DNA of 64,000 bases from Sulfurimonas marina (GCF_014905095.1 NZ_CP041165.1:62001-126000), one strand, 5' to 3'. Shown: positions 8,860 to 17,308, counted from the stretch's first letter. A program made the numbers and translations. The notes: generated from the letters alone by a model not told the origin.

Positions 8860-9645
8860 ATGATCAAAATAGTAGAGTATATCGGCGATAAAACACTTCA
8901 TGCCCTTAGCGCACTTAACGATATCTTTTATTTTACATTTCTTTGCAGTGTAAGTATGTTTCTCCCCTCCAGTTACAATCCTGCGATGCGTTCAGTCCTT
9001 ATAAAGCAGATCTATTTTACAGCTATTGAAATTTTACCCCTTTTTGCAATTCTCTCCATCTTATTCGGTACGGTTGTTATCGGTGTGGTTATTTCGGTAT
9101 CTGTGGAGTATGGTCTTCAAGAGCAGATGGGGTCTATCATTATTAAGTTTGTGGTTGACGAGTTCGCTCCCTTTTTTACCGCCTTGTTGATATCTCTGCG
9201 CTCCTCGGCGGCTGTGAATGCTGAGATAGCTGTGATGAAAGTAAATAAAGAGCTTAACACTTTAAAAGAGTACAAGGTAGATCTGGTAAGTTATCTCTTT
9301 ATTCCCAGAATTATCAGTGGAATACTCAGTGTAACAGCTTTGACTACGCTCTTTGCTATTATTATGCTTCTAGCAGGGTATGTATTTGTCTTTTTTTATA
9401 TGAGTTTCGATCTTCATTCCTATAAGATGCTTTTGCTTAATGCGATCGAGTTAAAAGATCTCTTGATACTTTTTGCCAAAGGGATCGCTTTTGGATTTAT
9501 GACTATGCTTATTCCTATCTATAGCGGTCTGCAGGCATTTAACAGTTACACAGCTATCCCTATATCGGTTTTAAAAGGGATGGTGAGGTTATTTATCTCT
9601 ATTTTTGTTATTGAGGTGTTATCATTACTAGTACAATTTCTATAA
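8860..9645 (+). CDS. mlaE: MlaE-type permease of an MCE lipid ABC transporter
   Basis: A 261-residue inner-membrane permease of the MlaE family with about five hydrophobic segments. Conserved features include FGTVVIGVVISV, LISLRSSAAVNAEIAVMKVNKEL (the coupling-helix region, normally R.G.A..AE.G.M) and the C-terminal G.......P...G. This subunit passes phospholipid between the inner membrane and the MCE ring. It is the first gene of an operon that continues with an ATPase-like protein, an MCE protein and a lipoprotein. A TATAATA-like box lies about 30 bases upstream (near 8832), followed by AAAGAGA before the ATG. The same gene order, Cj1646-Cj1649, occurs in Campylobacter jejuni (iamB/iamA region). 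Confidence 0.9.
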   Translation: MIKIVEYIGDKTLHALSALNDIFYFTFLCSVSMFLPSSYNPAMRSVLIKQIYFTAIEILPLFAILSILFGTVVIGVVISVSVEYGLQEQMGSIIIKFVVDEFAPFFTALLISLRSSAAVNAEIAVMKVNKELNTLKEYKVDLVSYLFIPRIISGILSVTALTTLFAIIMLLAGYVFVFFYMSFDLHSYKMLLLNAIELKDLLILFAKGIAFGFMTMLIPIYSGLQAFNSYTAIPISVLKGMVRLFISIFVIEVLSLLVQFL

Positions 9646-10109
9646 AACTTTTTCATCATTATTATGAGATTGATAACCATATAAAAACTTACAGGTTATC
9701 TACACTGATTTCAAAAGATACTCCTTTACTTTCAAATCTCGATATGAAGGAGAACATCGCCTTAATAAGAGAGGTTCATCATAACCTTGATCTTCGTTTG
9801 GCAGAAGAAGAGGCTGTAGCGATGTTAAAAAAGATAGAACTAGAGCAGCTAGCCGATAAACGCCAGCGGGATTGTTCCAATTTGGAGAAGTTTTACGTAA
9901 TGCTCATTCGTGCAGTGATGTGTGACGCTCAAAAGATTCTTATTCGACTTCCTTTTTCAATAATAGACTCGATCGTAGATCCAAACGAACTGCTTGATAA
10001 TATTAAAAAGCTGGAAGTTCAAAAAGAGTTTATATTCTTAGATACTATCGCAAACAAGTCACATTATGATAAGATAAGTGATCAAAAGGTTGTAATCGAT
10101 GCGTTATGA
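9624..10109 (+). CDS. Degenerate ABC ATPase-like subunit of the MCE transporter
   Basis: The first in-frame ATG (9744) leaves 121 residues, but the frame is open back to 9612 and the residues before the ATG match an ABC ATPase Q-loop region (TPLLSNLDMKENIAL). An ATT at 9624, 7 bases after GAGG (9613-9616) and overlapping the mlaE end, would give 161 residues. Aligned by eye to MlaF-type ATPases, the Walker A segment is missing. The signature LSGGQ is CSNLE, and the Walker B aspartate and glutamate of the usual DEPFS are replaced (ILIRLPFS). The H-loop lacks the usual TH.D. ATP binding or hydrolysis therefore looks impossible. The frame is intact and overlaps mlaD by 11 bases, which argues for a retained structural subunit rather than fresh decay. 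The start is uncertain. Confidence 0.72.
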   Translation: MTSTISIKLFHHYYEIDNHIKTYRLSTLISKDTPLLSNLDMKENIALIREVHHNLDLRLAEEEAVAMLKKIELEQLADKRQRDCSNLEKFYVMLIRAVMCDAQKILIRLPFSIIDSIVDPNELLDNIKKLEVQKEFIFLDTIANKSHYDKISDQKVVIDAL

Positions 10110-11013
10110 AAATATGAAACTCTCTGTCGGTATTTTTGTTCTTGTTCTTGTGTTTAGTTTAAGCGGGTTTACCTACTTTTTACTTGATGCAAAAGGGGTT
10201 TTTGAAAAGCAGTATCGATACTATTTCGTCACCGAATCAGCCGCATTTTTTACTATCGGTATGCCTTTAAAATTTTCCGGATTTGCCATAGGTAACATAG
10301 ACGACATAGAACTAAAAGATGACGGTGACGTACTTATTCACTTTGCCGTGACAAATGAAAACAGAAAGTGGATCAACCGCTACACCCATCTGATGTTAAA
10401 AAAGCCCCTTATCGGTTCTGCACATATTGAAGTATACGCTACAAGTGAAAAAGAGTATTTGGAAGTTGATTCGCGTTTACCTATCGTGATAACGGATGAT
10501 ATCAATGACCTTGTAACAAAGTTTGAGCCGGTTGTTGAGAGACTTCTGCATATTATTGAGAATATTGAGACCATGACAAATGAACTCTCTAAAGGGGACT
10601 CTTCATTTAACAAAACGATCAAAAACCTTGAACTTTTCAGTGAAAAACTTGCGAAAAATGATGCTCTTTTAACTACTGTGACAGGGGATAAAAAAGCGAC
10701 ACAAGCTATGATCGACTCTGTTAATGAGTTAAATCAGATATTACAAAACATTAACGGGGCAACAAAAGATCTCAAACGTGATATTATCGAGCCCACATCT
10801 TTAAGTATTAAAGAGTTTTACAATATTTTGAATGATGTGAATAAAAAACTAAAGACACTTGAGCCGCTTATACAAAATATGGGTGAATCGGGAAGCGATA
10901 TCAAAGTGATGCGTCAAAGTATAAAACATACTATAGAAAAGACCGATGCACTTATGGAGAAGATAGATACCCTTTTACAAGACCAATCCAAAAATGAGGT
11001 GGAGTTACCATGA
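10099..11013 (+). CDS. mlaD: MlaD family MCE-domain protein
   Basis: A 304-residue single-pass protein. One TM helix (about residues 8-30) is followed by an MCE domain (about 36-115) with GMPLKFSGFAIGNIDDIEL and KPLIGSAHIEVY. A long periplasmic helical region (about 140-300) has heptad-like spacing and reads like the tail of a multimeric MCE ring. Family role: forms a hexameric conduit that carries phospholipid between the membranes. The ATG lies inside the end of the ATPase-like gene (GCGTTATGAAA), so coupling is likely. It overlaps the next lipoprotein gene by 4 bases (11010-11013). Confidence 0.92.
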   Translation: MRYENMKLSVGIFVLVLVFSLSGFTYFLLDAKGVFEKQYRYYFVTESAAFFTIGMPLKFSGFAIGNIDDIELKDDGDVLIHFAVTNENRKWINRYTHLMLKKPLIGSAHIEVYATSEKEYLEVDSRLPIVITDDINDLVTKFEPVVERLLHIIENIETMTNELSKGDSSFNKTIKNLELFSEKLAKNDALLTTVTGDKKATQAMIDSVNELNQILQNINGATKDLKRDIIEPTSLSIKEFYNILNDVNKKLKTLEPLIQNMGESGSDIKVMRQSIKHTIEKTDALMEKIDTLLQDQSKNEVELP

Positions 11014-11654
11014 TAAAAGCGTTCCTGATTGTTTCACTATTATTATTCACATCTTGTAGTATGGAGCCTGCACCAAATAGTTGGGAGTATAAAAGCAGCG
11101 CCTATTTTGAGAGTTACAAAAAAAACTTCCTTTACGACAAAGAGATTTTGGCAGAGTCTGATCTGCAATCTGCACGCTCTTTTGCAAAAAGGGGCGGTGA
11201 TGTTACACAACTTGCTTCTATAGAGCTTGGAAAGTGTGCACTGAATATTGCAGTTGGGATTGAAGATAAATGTGCAGAGTATCAAGAGATGGAGGAGTTG
11301 GTAACTTGTCCAAGGATAAAAAACTACAACAAAATGCTTCAAAAAGAGTGGGATGATATAGACCTTTCTATGGTACCCTCTAAATACAAAGATTTTGTCG
11401 AGGCTATGAAAAAAGGGGATTTAAGTGGAGCAGATACAACTGTACAAAAGATAGATGACCCCGTTTCAAAGCTTTTAGCACTTGCTTTGCTCGGAGATGA
11501 GGTTTCAAAAGAGACACTGAATGGTTCTATAGAAATAATGTCGTTTTACGGGTATAAAAAAGGGATTGTATCTCTACTTAAAAAACTCAGAGATAAGATA
11601 GAAGATCCTCAAGCTAAAAGATTATTAATCAAGAAGCTTGAGTTATTAGATTAA
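11010..11654 (+). CDS. Putative lipoprotein of the MCE operon
   Basis: A 214-residue lipoprotein with a short signal peptide and lipobox LFTSC (acylated Cys 16). The rest is alpha-helical with no domain I recognise. Residues 60-100 contain four Cys that may form disulfides in the periplasm. It is the last gene of the MCE operon and overlaps mlaD by 4 bases. The same position in the C. jejuni cluster also holds a lipoprotein (Cj1649). Inference: an outer-membrane anchored partner of the MCE conduit, analogous in placement to PqiC or MlaA, without clear sequence similarity to either. Confidence 0.82.
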   Translation: MIKAFLIVSLLLFTSCSMEPAPNSWEYKSSAYFESYKKNFLYDKEILAESDLQSARSFAKRGGDVTQLASIELGKCALNIAVGIEDKCAEYQEMEELVTCPRIKNYNKMLQKEWDDIDLSMVPSKYKDFVEAMKKGDLSGADTTVQKIDDPVSKLLALALLGDEVSKETLNGSIEIMSFYGYKKGIVSLLKKLRDKIEDPQAKRLLIKKLELLD

Positions 11655-11657
11655 AAG

Positions 11658-12359
11658 TTATTGATCTTTTGGTGTTTGGTCAACCAGTTTAACAGTTTGA
11701 TCTCGCATATATGCTTCATGATATGGACCCATAGGAAGCGAGTAGATTAGTCTAGAATTTGCCTGACGTGCATATGTAACATAATCTGCAGCAGCACTGT
11801 TTACGGCAGTCGCAACAACTTTTACTAGTAATCCCGCCATACTACCGCCTGTATCACCGCCGCCGCTAAGATCTACTCTAACCATTCCCGTATATCTCCA
11901 TAACTCCTGCGAAGTTTTTGTAGAGACTATTTTTGCTTCTATAGCTACGGTGAGTGTTGATGCTAAGACCATGTATGAGAGATCCCATTTTGTGATCTTG
12001 GTAAAAAGTACTGCATCTGCACCGAAATAGTCGTAAAATTTATTTGCAGGAAGGTTATAGAGAATCTCCGTGTCGTATACACCCTCTTGCTTCATAACAT
12101 CACCCACCATTTCAACAGGGAAAGTGTAATAACCCATCATCGCAAAAGGGATCTCAACAGTAGTCATATAATAGTCTTTTGCTTCGGCATCGGTACTTGC
12201 ATTCATCGGTGGAAGTATCAGAAGTGAACGGGGTTGTTCTTCATACATTTTAGGAAATTCCGAGCCTTTTGTAACATAGGTTGGTCCCGCTGTACAACCG
12301 CCTAAAACAAATGTGAGTGTTAGTAGTGCTATATATAGTGCTGATTTTTTACTTATCAT
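11658..12359 (-). CDS. GNA1162-like DUF799 lipoprotein
   Basis: A 233-residue lipoprotein with lipobox LGGC (Cys 22). The mature part carries the DUF799 pattern: SLLILPPMNASTDAEAKDYYMTT, then YDYFGADAVLFTKITKWDLSY and SGGGDTGG. The family includes the neisserial surface antigen GNA1162; the cellular role is not settled. It is the last of four lipoprotein genes (CsgG-like, small PEGA-like, DUF4810, DUF799) packed with 1-11 base overlaps on the minus strand. In other bacteria CsgG/HfaB, DUF4810 and DUF799 genes also travel together, which suggests one outer-membrane complex. Confidence 0.9.
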   Translation of the reverse strand: MISKKSALYIALLTLTFVLGGCTAGPTYVTKGSEFPKMYEEQPRSLLILPPMNASTDAEAKDYYMTTVEIPFAMMGYYTFPVEMVGDVMKQEGVYDTEILYNLPANKFYDYFGADAVLFTKITKWDLSYMVLASTLTVAIEAKIVSTKTSQELWRYTGMVRVDLSGGGDTGGSMAGLLVKVVATAVNSAAADYVTYARQANSRLIYSLPMGPYHEAYMRDQTVKLVDQTPKDQ

Positions 12360-12732
12360 CTTCTTGCTCCAGTGCCTCTACTTTATTGATCATTTTGTCC
12401 ATAAAAAATGTCGCTTCGGGATAGATAGTTTTCTCTTTAGTAAAGTTTTCTATCGCCTTTTTGTTTTGTCCCGCTTTGAGATAGAGATATCCTAAGTTTG
12501 CATATATCCCCGGCGGAACTCTTCCTGAACGGCTCTCTTTGGCATTTTCTATACAGTACTCTAAAGATTTTTGGTACTCAAGAGCTGTTTCTTGCGTAGC
12601 CTCTTTTTTAAGGGAATAGTAGTTTTCACTATATTCACCGTAGTTATAGAGTGGCGTATGTGTTGAACAGCCACTCATGGCAAGCGTGATAAGGGCAAAT
12701 GTAGAAAGTGTCAGTAATTTCAATCTCTTCAT
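12349..12732 (-). CDS. DUF4810 family lipoprotein
   Basis: A 127-residue lipoprotein with lipobox MSGC (Cys 22). The start of the mature region (LYNYGEYSENYY) and the TPR-like segment PPGIYANLGYLYLKAGQNKKAIENFTKEK are typical of DUF4810. The TPR-like pair suggests protein binding at the outer membrane. It overlaps the DUF799 gene by 11 bases and abuts the small lipoprotein gene upstream, so the three are probably translated together. Function unknown beyond this association. Confidence 0.88.
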   Translation of the reverse strand: MKRLKLLTLSTFALITLAMSGCSTHTPLYNYGEYSENYYSLKKEATQETALEYQKSLEYCIENAKESRSGRVPPGIYANLGYLYLKAGQNKKAIENFTKEKTIYPEATFFMDKMINKVEALEQEDDK

Positions 12733-13028
12733 TATCGTACCTCTATCTCTTTGGCAATACCGTCACCTACATATATCTCCCTTTTGATAATGAGATTGCC
12801 CTCTTTTGAGATCTCAATAAGGTGTTTTCCCGGTTTTATAGAGTACTGGTTCTCTCTTCCCTCTTTTACTTCAAAAGGTTCACCGTTGTCAATTGAGACC
12901 GTAATATCATCAGTATCTCCGCTAAAGTAAAGATACGCTTTTTGTGCTGAAGTCTCAACACCTTGTTTTAATCCGCATCCAGATAATAAAAGGGTGATTG
13001 TTATTAATAATGTGGCTAAAGTTTTCAT
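12732..13028 (-). CDS. Small PEGA-like lipoprotein
   Basis: A 98-residue lipoprotein with lipobox LLSGC (Cys 18). The mature part of about 80 residues is predicted beta: AYLYFSGDTDDITVSIDNGEPF, then a KPGKHLIEISKEG turn and a short final strand. This looks like a PEGA-type surface beta-domain in which a basic GKH loop follows two strands. It shares single-base junctions with the CsgG-like gene (13028) and the DUF4810 gene (12732). A role as an accessory of the CsgG-like complex is inferred from position only. Confidence 0.8.
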   Translation of the reverse strand: MKTLATLLITITLLLSGCGLKQGVETSAQKAYLYFSGDTDDITVSIDNGEPFEVKEGRENQYSIKPGKHLIEISKEGNLIIKREIYVGDGIAKEIEVR

Positions 13029-14005
13029 TATTTATCTCCTACTTGAATATATAAGTTTGAAAAATCTTTACTTGAAATATATGAAGAGAGATCACCCTGT
13101 GTAATCTCTGCTAAAGAGACTTCACTCTCAGGTGTATCTCCAAGTGTAGCAACGATAGATACAGTTGCCAGCTTTTTCCCTGGAAGAGTGATCATCATAT
13201 TTGTTTGAGGATTTTTAACCTGTTTCCCTTTTTTATATACATCAAAAATATCACCAACCATTATGTTCTGGCTTTTTCCTCCGGAAGTTATAAGGGTTCC
13301 GTTTTCATATCCGAGTATATAGCCTCTCCAAGGTTTGTCGGTCATGTTTTCAATAATATTTGATGTCAGATCAGAGATAGCCGCATCGATGGCAAGGTCA
13401 TTAAGCTGTGCGTTGTAGCCCGCTTTTCCCCCGATACCCATTACCGTTCCGGCTTCAGCAGATGAGGTTCCTTTCCCCTCTTCAGAGTATATGATCTGTC
13501 CCGTACTTACATCGACGATTCTAATGTGAACTCTTGCAAAAGCTTCCTGCTTTTTAACACGGCTGAAAATACCCACGTCACTTACCTCTTTACGGCCAAA
13601 TTCGGTGATCGAACCTAGTATGAGATAATCGGCTGCATTGGCAAGTGTTTTTGAATTACCGATTTGTAACTCTTTTTCTATTTTTGCAAGATCGGCACGC
13701 TCAAGCATGATAAACTTGCCGGATTGGAAAAGTTTTGCGGAAAGAATATCCATTGCCTGCTTACCGATCTTATCGTTGTTTTTATCTATAAAAAAACTTT
13801 GACCGTATTTCGTCTCGTTTGTAAATCTTCCGATCGCAACTTTACGTTTTAAGCCTTTTGGTTGCATATTGTCAACCTGTAACGACTTACTAACAACTGG
13901 TTGAGTACTTTGAGGTGTTTCATGCGTTTTCGTTTTTTGCATAGTTGCACAACCGCCGAGCAGCAATGATAACCCAAGTGTAAGATAGGTAGTTTTTAAC
14001 AACAT
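13028..14005 (-). CDS. CsgG/HfaB-family lipoprotein
   Basis: A 325-residue lipoprotein with lipobox LLGGC (Cys 19). The conserved domain starts KVAIGRFTNETKYGQ and runs through KQAMDILSAKLFQSGKFIMLERADLAKIEKE, LILGSITEFGRKEV and VDVSTGQIIYSEEGKG, as in CsgG and HfaB. The C-terminal 100 residues look like a separate FlgT-type beta domain. Family role: CsgG forms an outer-membrane secretion channel for curli, and HfaB takes part in holdfast anchoring. No curli subunit genes are visible here, so the substrate is unknown. First gene of the four-lipoprotein operon. Confidence 0.9.
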   Translation of the reverse strand: MLLKTTYLTLGLSLLLGGCATMQKTKTHETPQSTQPVVSKSLQVDNMQPKGLKRKVAIGRFTNETKYGQSFFIDKNNDKIGKQAMDILSAKLFQSGKFIMLERADLAKIEKELQIGNSKTLANAADYLILGSITEFGRKEVSDVGIFSRVKKQEAFARVHIRIVDVSTGQIIYSEEGKGTSSAEAGTVMGIGGKAGYNAQLNDLAIDAAISDLTSNIIENMTDKPWRGYILGYENGTLITSGGKSQNIMVGDIFDVYKKGKQVKNPQTNMMITLPGKKLATVSIVATLGDTPESEVSLAEITQGDLSSYISSKDFSNLYIQVGDK

Positions 14006-14042
14006 CTATTCCTCCTAAATAATTGAGAATAGATTATTATAA

Positions 14043-14912
14043 CTAAAAACTAAGAGATAACATTTGTTTTAGATCTGTTTTTGAGATGGTGCTTTTACCG
14101 TCTCCGAAAAACGGCTTTTTTTTGATTTTTCCGAAGTAGGATGTATCGCCGCCGAGTTGCAGGTCTAGCACCTGCGCCATCGCAGATATAGGGTAACCTG
14201 CATTTGGGCTCTCATGAAGCTTAGCAGTTTTAAGATAGCTGAGATCAAACTTCTTTTGGTATAGCAGTACAATTAAAAGAGCGGTGATTCTTGCAGGTAT
14301 AAAGTTCGCGATATCATCAAGACGTGCCGCCACTTTTCCAAACTTCTCGTAACGCTCATTTTTATATCCTATCATAGAATCCATAGTGTTGATCGCTTTG
14401 TAGATGATAATTCCCGGAAGTCCGAAAACTATAAGATAAAACAGCGGTGCGATAACCCCGTCACTAAGATTCTCCGCGTATGTCTCAATAGCAGCTTTGT
14501 AGATATCGCTCTCGCTGAGATCTTTAGTATCACGGGAGACTAACATAGAGACAGCTTCTCTTTTTTCTTCGATAGTCTCTAAAAAGATGATCTCTTTTAC
14601 GGAGTCTTTTAACATTCTATGGGCTATAAATATTGAAGCGATAACTGCATCGATAATAAAGTGTATGTAAAAGTTGAAATGGGCAAGATAAATCTCTAAC
14701 ACATAACTCACGAAACCTATAACACCTAACACACAGAGTACAAGGAAAAAGCCTCTAAGGATTGAATCACTGTAGAGTTTTTTTTCAAAGAATGTGATGA
14801 GATCCCCCATAAGTATTACGGGGTGTTTGATAAAAGTGAATTCACCGAACCTTTTGTCGATCATGTAGGCAAAAAGAGCGACAAATATATTAGTGATAAA
14901 GAGCATCGACAA
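14043..14912 (-). CDS. cbiB: Adenosylcobinamide-phosphate synthase
   Basis: A 289-residue polytopic membrane protein that attaches aminopropanol phosphate (or ethanolamine phosphate) to adenosylcobyric acid. Family marks are MIDKRFGEFTFIKHPVILMG near the N-terminus, ETYAENLSDGVIAPLFYL (about 146-163) and NTMDSMIGYKNERYEKFGKVAARLDD (about 183-208), the usual CbiB core. The C-terminal SPNAGYPISAMAQVLDLQLGG is also conserved. Its start lies 23 bases inside the end of cobQ. The product of the neighbouring cobD is its amino-alcohol substrate. Confidence 0.95.
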   Translation of the reverse strand: MSMLFITNIFVALFAYMIDKRFGEFTFIKHPVILMGDLITFFEKKLYSDSILRGFFLVLCVLGVIGFVSYVLEIYLAHFNFYIHFIIDAVIASIFIAHRMLKDSVKEIIFLETIEEKREAVSMLVSRDTKDLSESDIYKAAIETYAENLSDGVIAPLFYLIVFGLPGIIIYKAINTMDSMIGYKNERYEKFGKVAARLDDIANFIPARITALLIVLLYQKKFDLSYLKTAKLHESPNAGYPISAMAQVLDLQLGGDTSYFGKIKKKPFFGDGKSTISKTDLKQMLSLSF

Positions 14913-16278
14913 TCCTGTCTAAGTCTATATGTTCCTGAACATGCATTGCAAAGAGATCGATAGACTTGGCTTTGTATTTGTTAAAATTGTACCCTCTATA
15001 TGTTACATCTATGTTAGTAAAAAGTGCTTTTCTAAAATTGTCATTTTCAAAAATGCCGTGTATAAAAGTTCCGTAGAGATTTTTTTTACGTTTTGCATTT
15101 TTCTTGGCAATGCCGTTGTGGATCTCATACCCGCTGCCCATTACCCCAAAAAGGTTGTAGCACCCTTGTTTTACGATCTTCTCTTTTTGAAATACAACTT
15201 CCCCTTTAAAACGTCCAAAACCTAAGATATTCTCTATCTTCGATTCTACCTGCTGCGGATCGCGTATGTTTTCAAACATCATCTCATAGCCGCCGCAAAT
15301 AGCGAAGATTTTGCGTTTTTTATCTTGAAGAATTGCTTCAAAACCTCTCTGGCGCAACCACATCAGATCATCAACGACCCTTTTTGAACCGGGTACTATA
15401 AGGAGATCATAACTATCTGCCTGAGCAGGATTTGATATGAAGTTTAATTCAATTTCTGGGTCAATTACAAGCGGTTCAAAATCTGTGAAATTACTGATAT
15501 GCGGCAGGTTTATCACTGCAACTTTTATGATCGCATCTTGCGTGTTTTGTCTGTAGTTCATTAGTGAAGCGGAGTCTTCAAAACCGAGGTTAAACGGTTT
15601 GTAGGGAACAAGTCCAAGAACAGGGATCTTAAACTCCTCTTCTATGATTCTGACCCCTTCGTCAAAAAGGGTAATATCCCCGCGAAATTTATTTACAATC
15701 ACTCCGATCACATTTTTACGAAGCTTTTTTGGAAGAAGATTATAAACTCCGTAGATCGAAGCAAATACACCCCCGCGCTCAATGTCCGCGACAAGGATAA
15801 TTTTCGTGTTAAACTCCTGGGCTACGTAGATATTGCTGAGATCTTTCTCCATAAGGTTAAGCTCAACGGGACTTCCCGCACCCTCGGCAACGATACACTC
15901 ATACTCATTTTTTAAGCTCTCGTAAGCCTCTTTTACGACAGGTTTTAATTTGTCGAGATTTTTATAGTATTCACGTACATCGGTATTTGATACGCTTTTA
16001 CCGTTTATGATCATATGGGCTTTGTTTTTCCCTCCTGATTTTAGCAGGATTGGATTCATTGCAGGTTTTGTGTCAAGCCCAATCGCTTTTGCGGCAAAGG
16101 CCTGAGGGATTGCTATCTCCCCCGCATCAATATCAGTCACAACTGAATTGTTTGAGACGTTTTGGGCTTTAAAGGGAGCTACTTTGATTCCCCGTTTGTG
16201 CAGCAGATATGTAAGGGCAAAGCTTAGTGTTGATTTGCCAGCATCACTGCTTGTTCCGAAGATACTAAGGGAGTTCAT
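14890..16278 (-). CDS. cobQ: Cobyric acid synthase (glutamine-hydrolysing)
   Basis: A 462-residue enzyme that amidates four carboxylates (b, d, e, g) of adenosylcobyrinic acid a,c-diamide. The N-terminal dethiobiotin-synthetase-like domain has the P-loop FGTSSDAGKSTL and EGAGSPVELNLMEKDLSN. The C-terminal class I glutaminase-like domain contains the nucleophile in KIFAICGGYEMM (Cys near residue 330) and ends with a YGTFIHGIFEND His segment. It overlaps cobD upstream by 14 bases and cbiB downstream by 23, indicating a single transcription unit. Confidence 0.95.
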   Translation of the reverse strand: MNSLSIFGTSSDAGKSTLSFALTYLLHKRGIKVAPFKAQNVSNNSVVTDIDAGEIAIPQAFAAKAIGLDTKPAMNPILLKSGGKNKAHMIINGKSVSNTDVREYYKNLDKLKPVVKEAYESLKNEYECIVAEGAGSPVELNLMEKDLSNIYVAQEFNTKIILVADIERGGVFASIYGVYNLLPKKLRKNVIGVIVNKFRGDITLFDEGVRIIEEEFKIPVLGLVPYKPFNLGFEDSASLMNYRQNTQDAIIKVAVINLPHISNFTDFEPLVIDPEIELNFISNPAQADSYDLLIVPGSKRVVDDLMWLRQRGFEAILQDKKRKIFAICGGYEMMFENIRDPQQVESKIENILGFGRFKGEVVFQKEKIVKQGCYNLFGVMGSGYEIHNGIAKKNAKRKKNLYGTFIHGIFENDNFRKALFTNIDVTYRGYNFNKYKAKSIDLFAMHVQEHIDLDRIVDALYH

Positions 16279-17308
16279 CTGTTTGTACTTCTACAGTTTG
16301 AGGAAGTGTTGCAAGTGCATCTCTCAGCTTTTGGTGTGCAGCTGAATCTTTTACGGCAAAACGTAAAAAGGTGTTATCAAGATAATCAAAACTAAAACAG
16401 CGTCTTGTTAGGATCTTCTCCTCTAAAAGATGGTTGAAGATCTCTGCTGCACGTTCTGATTTTGTTAGAAAGAAGTTTGCATCGCTCTCAAACACCTGCT
16501 CAAACACTCCAGAGTTTTCCAAGATCTCAAACAGTTCGCTTTTTTGTTTTTTGTGGAACTCTTTTGAAGTAGTTTTAAACTCCTCATCATTCAGACGCTG
16601 TTTTAAAAACTCCACATCGAGCGAAGAGATGTTCCAGATACTGGGCTCAAGTTTTTTAATGTTCTTTTTGCTTGAGAAAACGGCTCCGATTCTCACTCCT
16701 GCACATGCATAAAACTTTGAGAAAGACTGGATGATATAGAGTTTTTTATATTCGTTGATTTTGTGACGAATAGATGGAAGAGCCTCAAACTCTAAAAAAC
16801 TTTCATCGATGATGATCGTACACTCTTTTTCTATCCACATTGAAAAAAGCTCTTCAAGCTCTTCTTCGTCATAATAAGTTCCATCAGGCGTAGCAGGATT
16901 TACAAAGACGACAATCGATTTCTCCAAAACTTCATCTTCCATATCACCGCCTAAACGGCTTACTTTGAAGACAGCTTTTTTTGTTTTTTGGGCAGCTTTC
17001 TCATACTCGCTGTACAGGGGTGCATAGAGAAAAACTCTTTTTTGTTTAATGCTGCGAAACAGCTCATAAATGGCAGTCGTAGCACCGTTATAGAGAGCTA
17101 TCTGGGAAGGTTTTACGTTGTAGTTTTGCGAGATTACTGTTTTTAATTCTTTATATCTAAAATCTGCATATTGTGTAATAGTTTTGTTTGTTAGTGTTAG
17201 CTTGTTTTCTGTTTCATAACAGTTGATATTTGATGAGAAGTCGATTATCTCATCGCTTGAACACTCTAAAATTTTTGCGTATTTGTAGATATCTCCGCCG
17301 TGGCTCAT
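16265..17308 (-). CDS. cobD: Threonine-phosphate decarboxylase-like PLP enzyme
   Basis: A 347-residue fold-type I PLP enzyme of the histidinol-phosphate aminotransferase group. It opens with SHGGDIYKYAK and IIDFSSNINCY, which are characteristic of CobD. The PLP lysine is in SFSKFYACAGVRIG (Lys 198), and NPATPDGTYY (about 137-146) corresponds to the NP.NPTG cofactor motif. Family role: decarboxylates L-threonine O-3-phosphate to (R)-1-amino-2-propanol phosphate for CbiB. Some Campylobacterota CobD proteins instead use serine phosphate, as in Sulfurospirillum norcobamides; this cannot be decided here. It sits between the RHH-like gene (4-base overlap) and cobQ. Confidence 0.9.
   Translation of the reverse strand: MSHGGDIYKYAKILECSSDEIIDFSSNINCYETENKLTLTNKTITQYADFRYKELKTVISQNYNVKPSQIALYNGATTAIYELFRSIKQKRVFLYAPLYSEYEKAAQKTKKAVFKVSRLGGDMEDEVLEKSIVVFVNPATPDGTYYDEEELEELFSMWIEKECTIIIDESFLEFEALPSIRHKINEYKKLYIIQSFSKFYACAGVRIGAVFSSKKNIKKLEPSIWNISSLDVEFLKQRLNDEEFKTTSKEFHKKQKSELFEILENSGVFEQVFESDANFFLTKSERAAEIFNHLLEEKILTRRCFSFDYLDNTFLRFAVKDSAAHQKLRDALATLPQTVEVQTDELP

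Noticed and set aside
9624-10109. Pseudogene call for the ATPase-like gene
   Set aside because: The frame is intact, is overlapped by both neighbours and has normal codon use, so decay is not evident; kept as a degenerate but coding gene.
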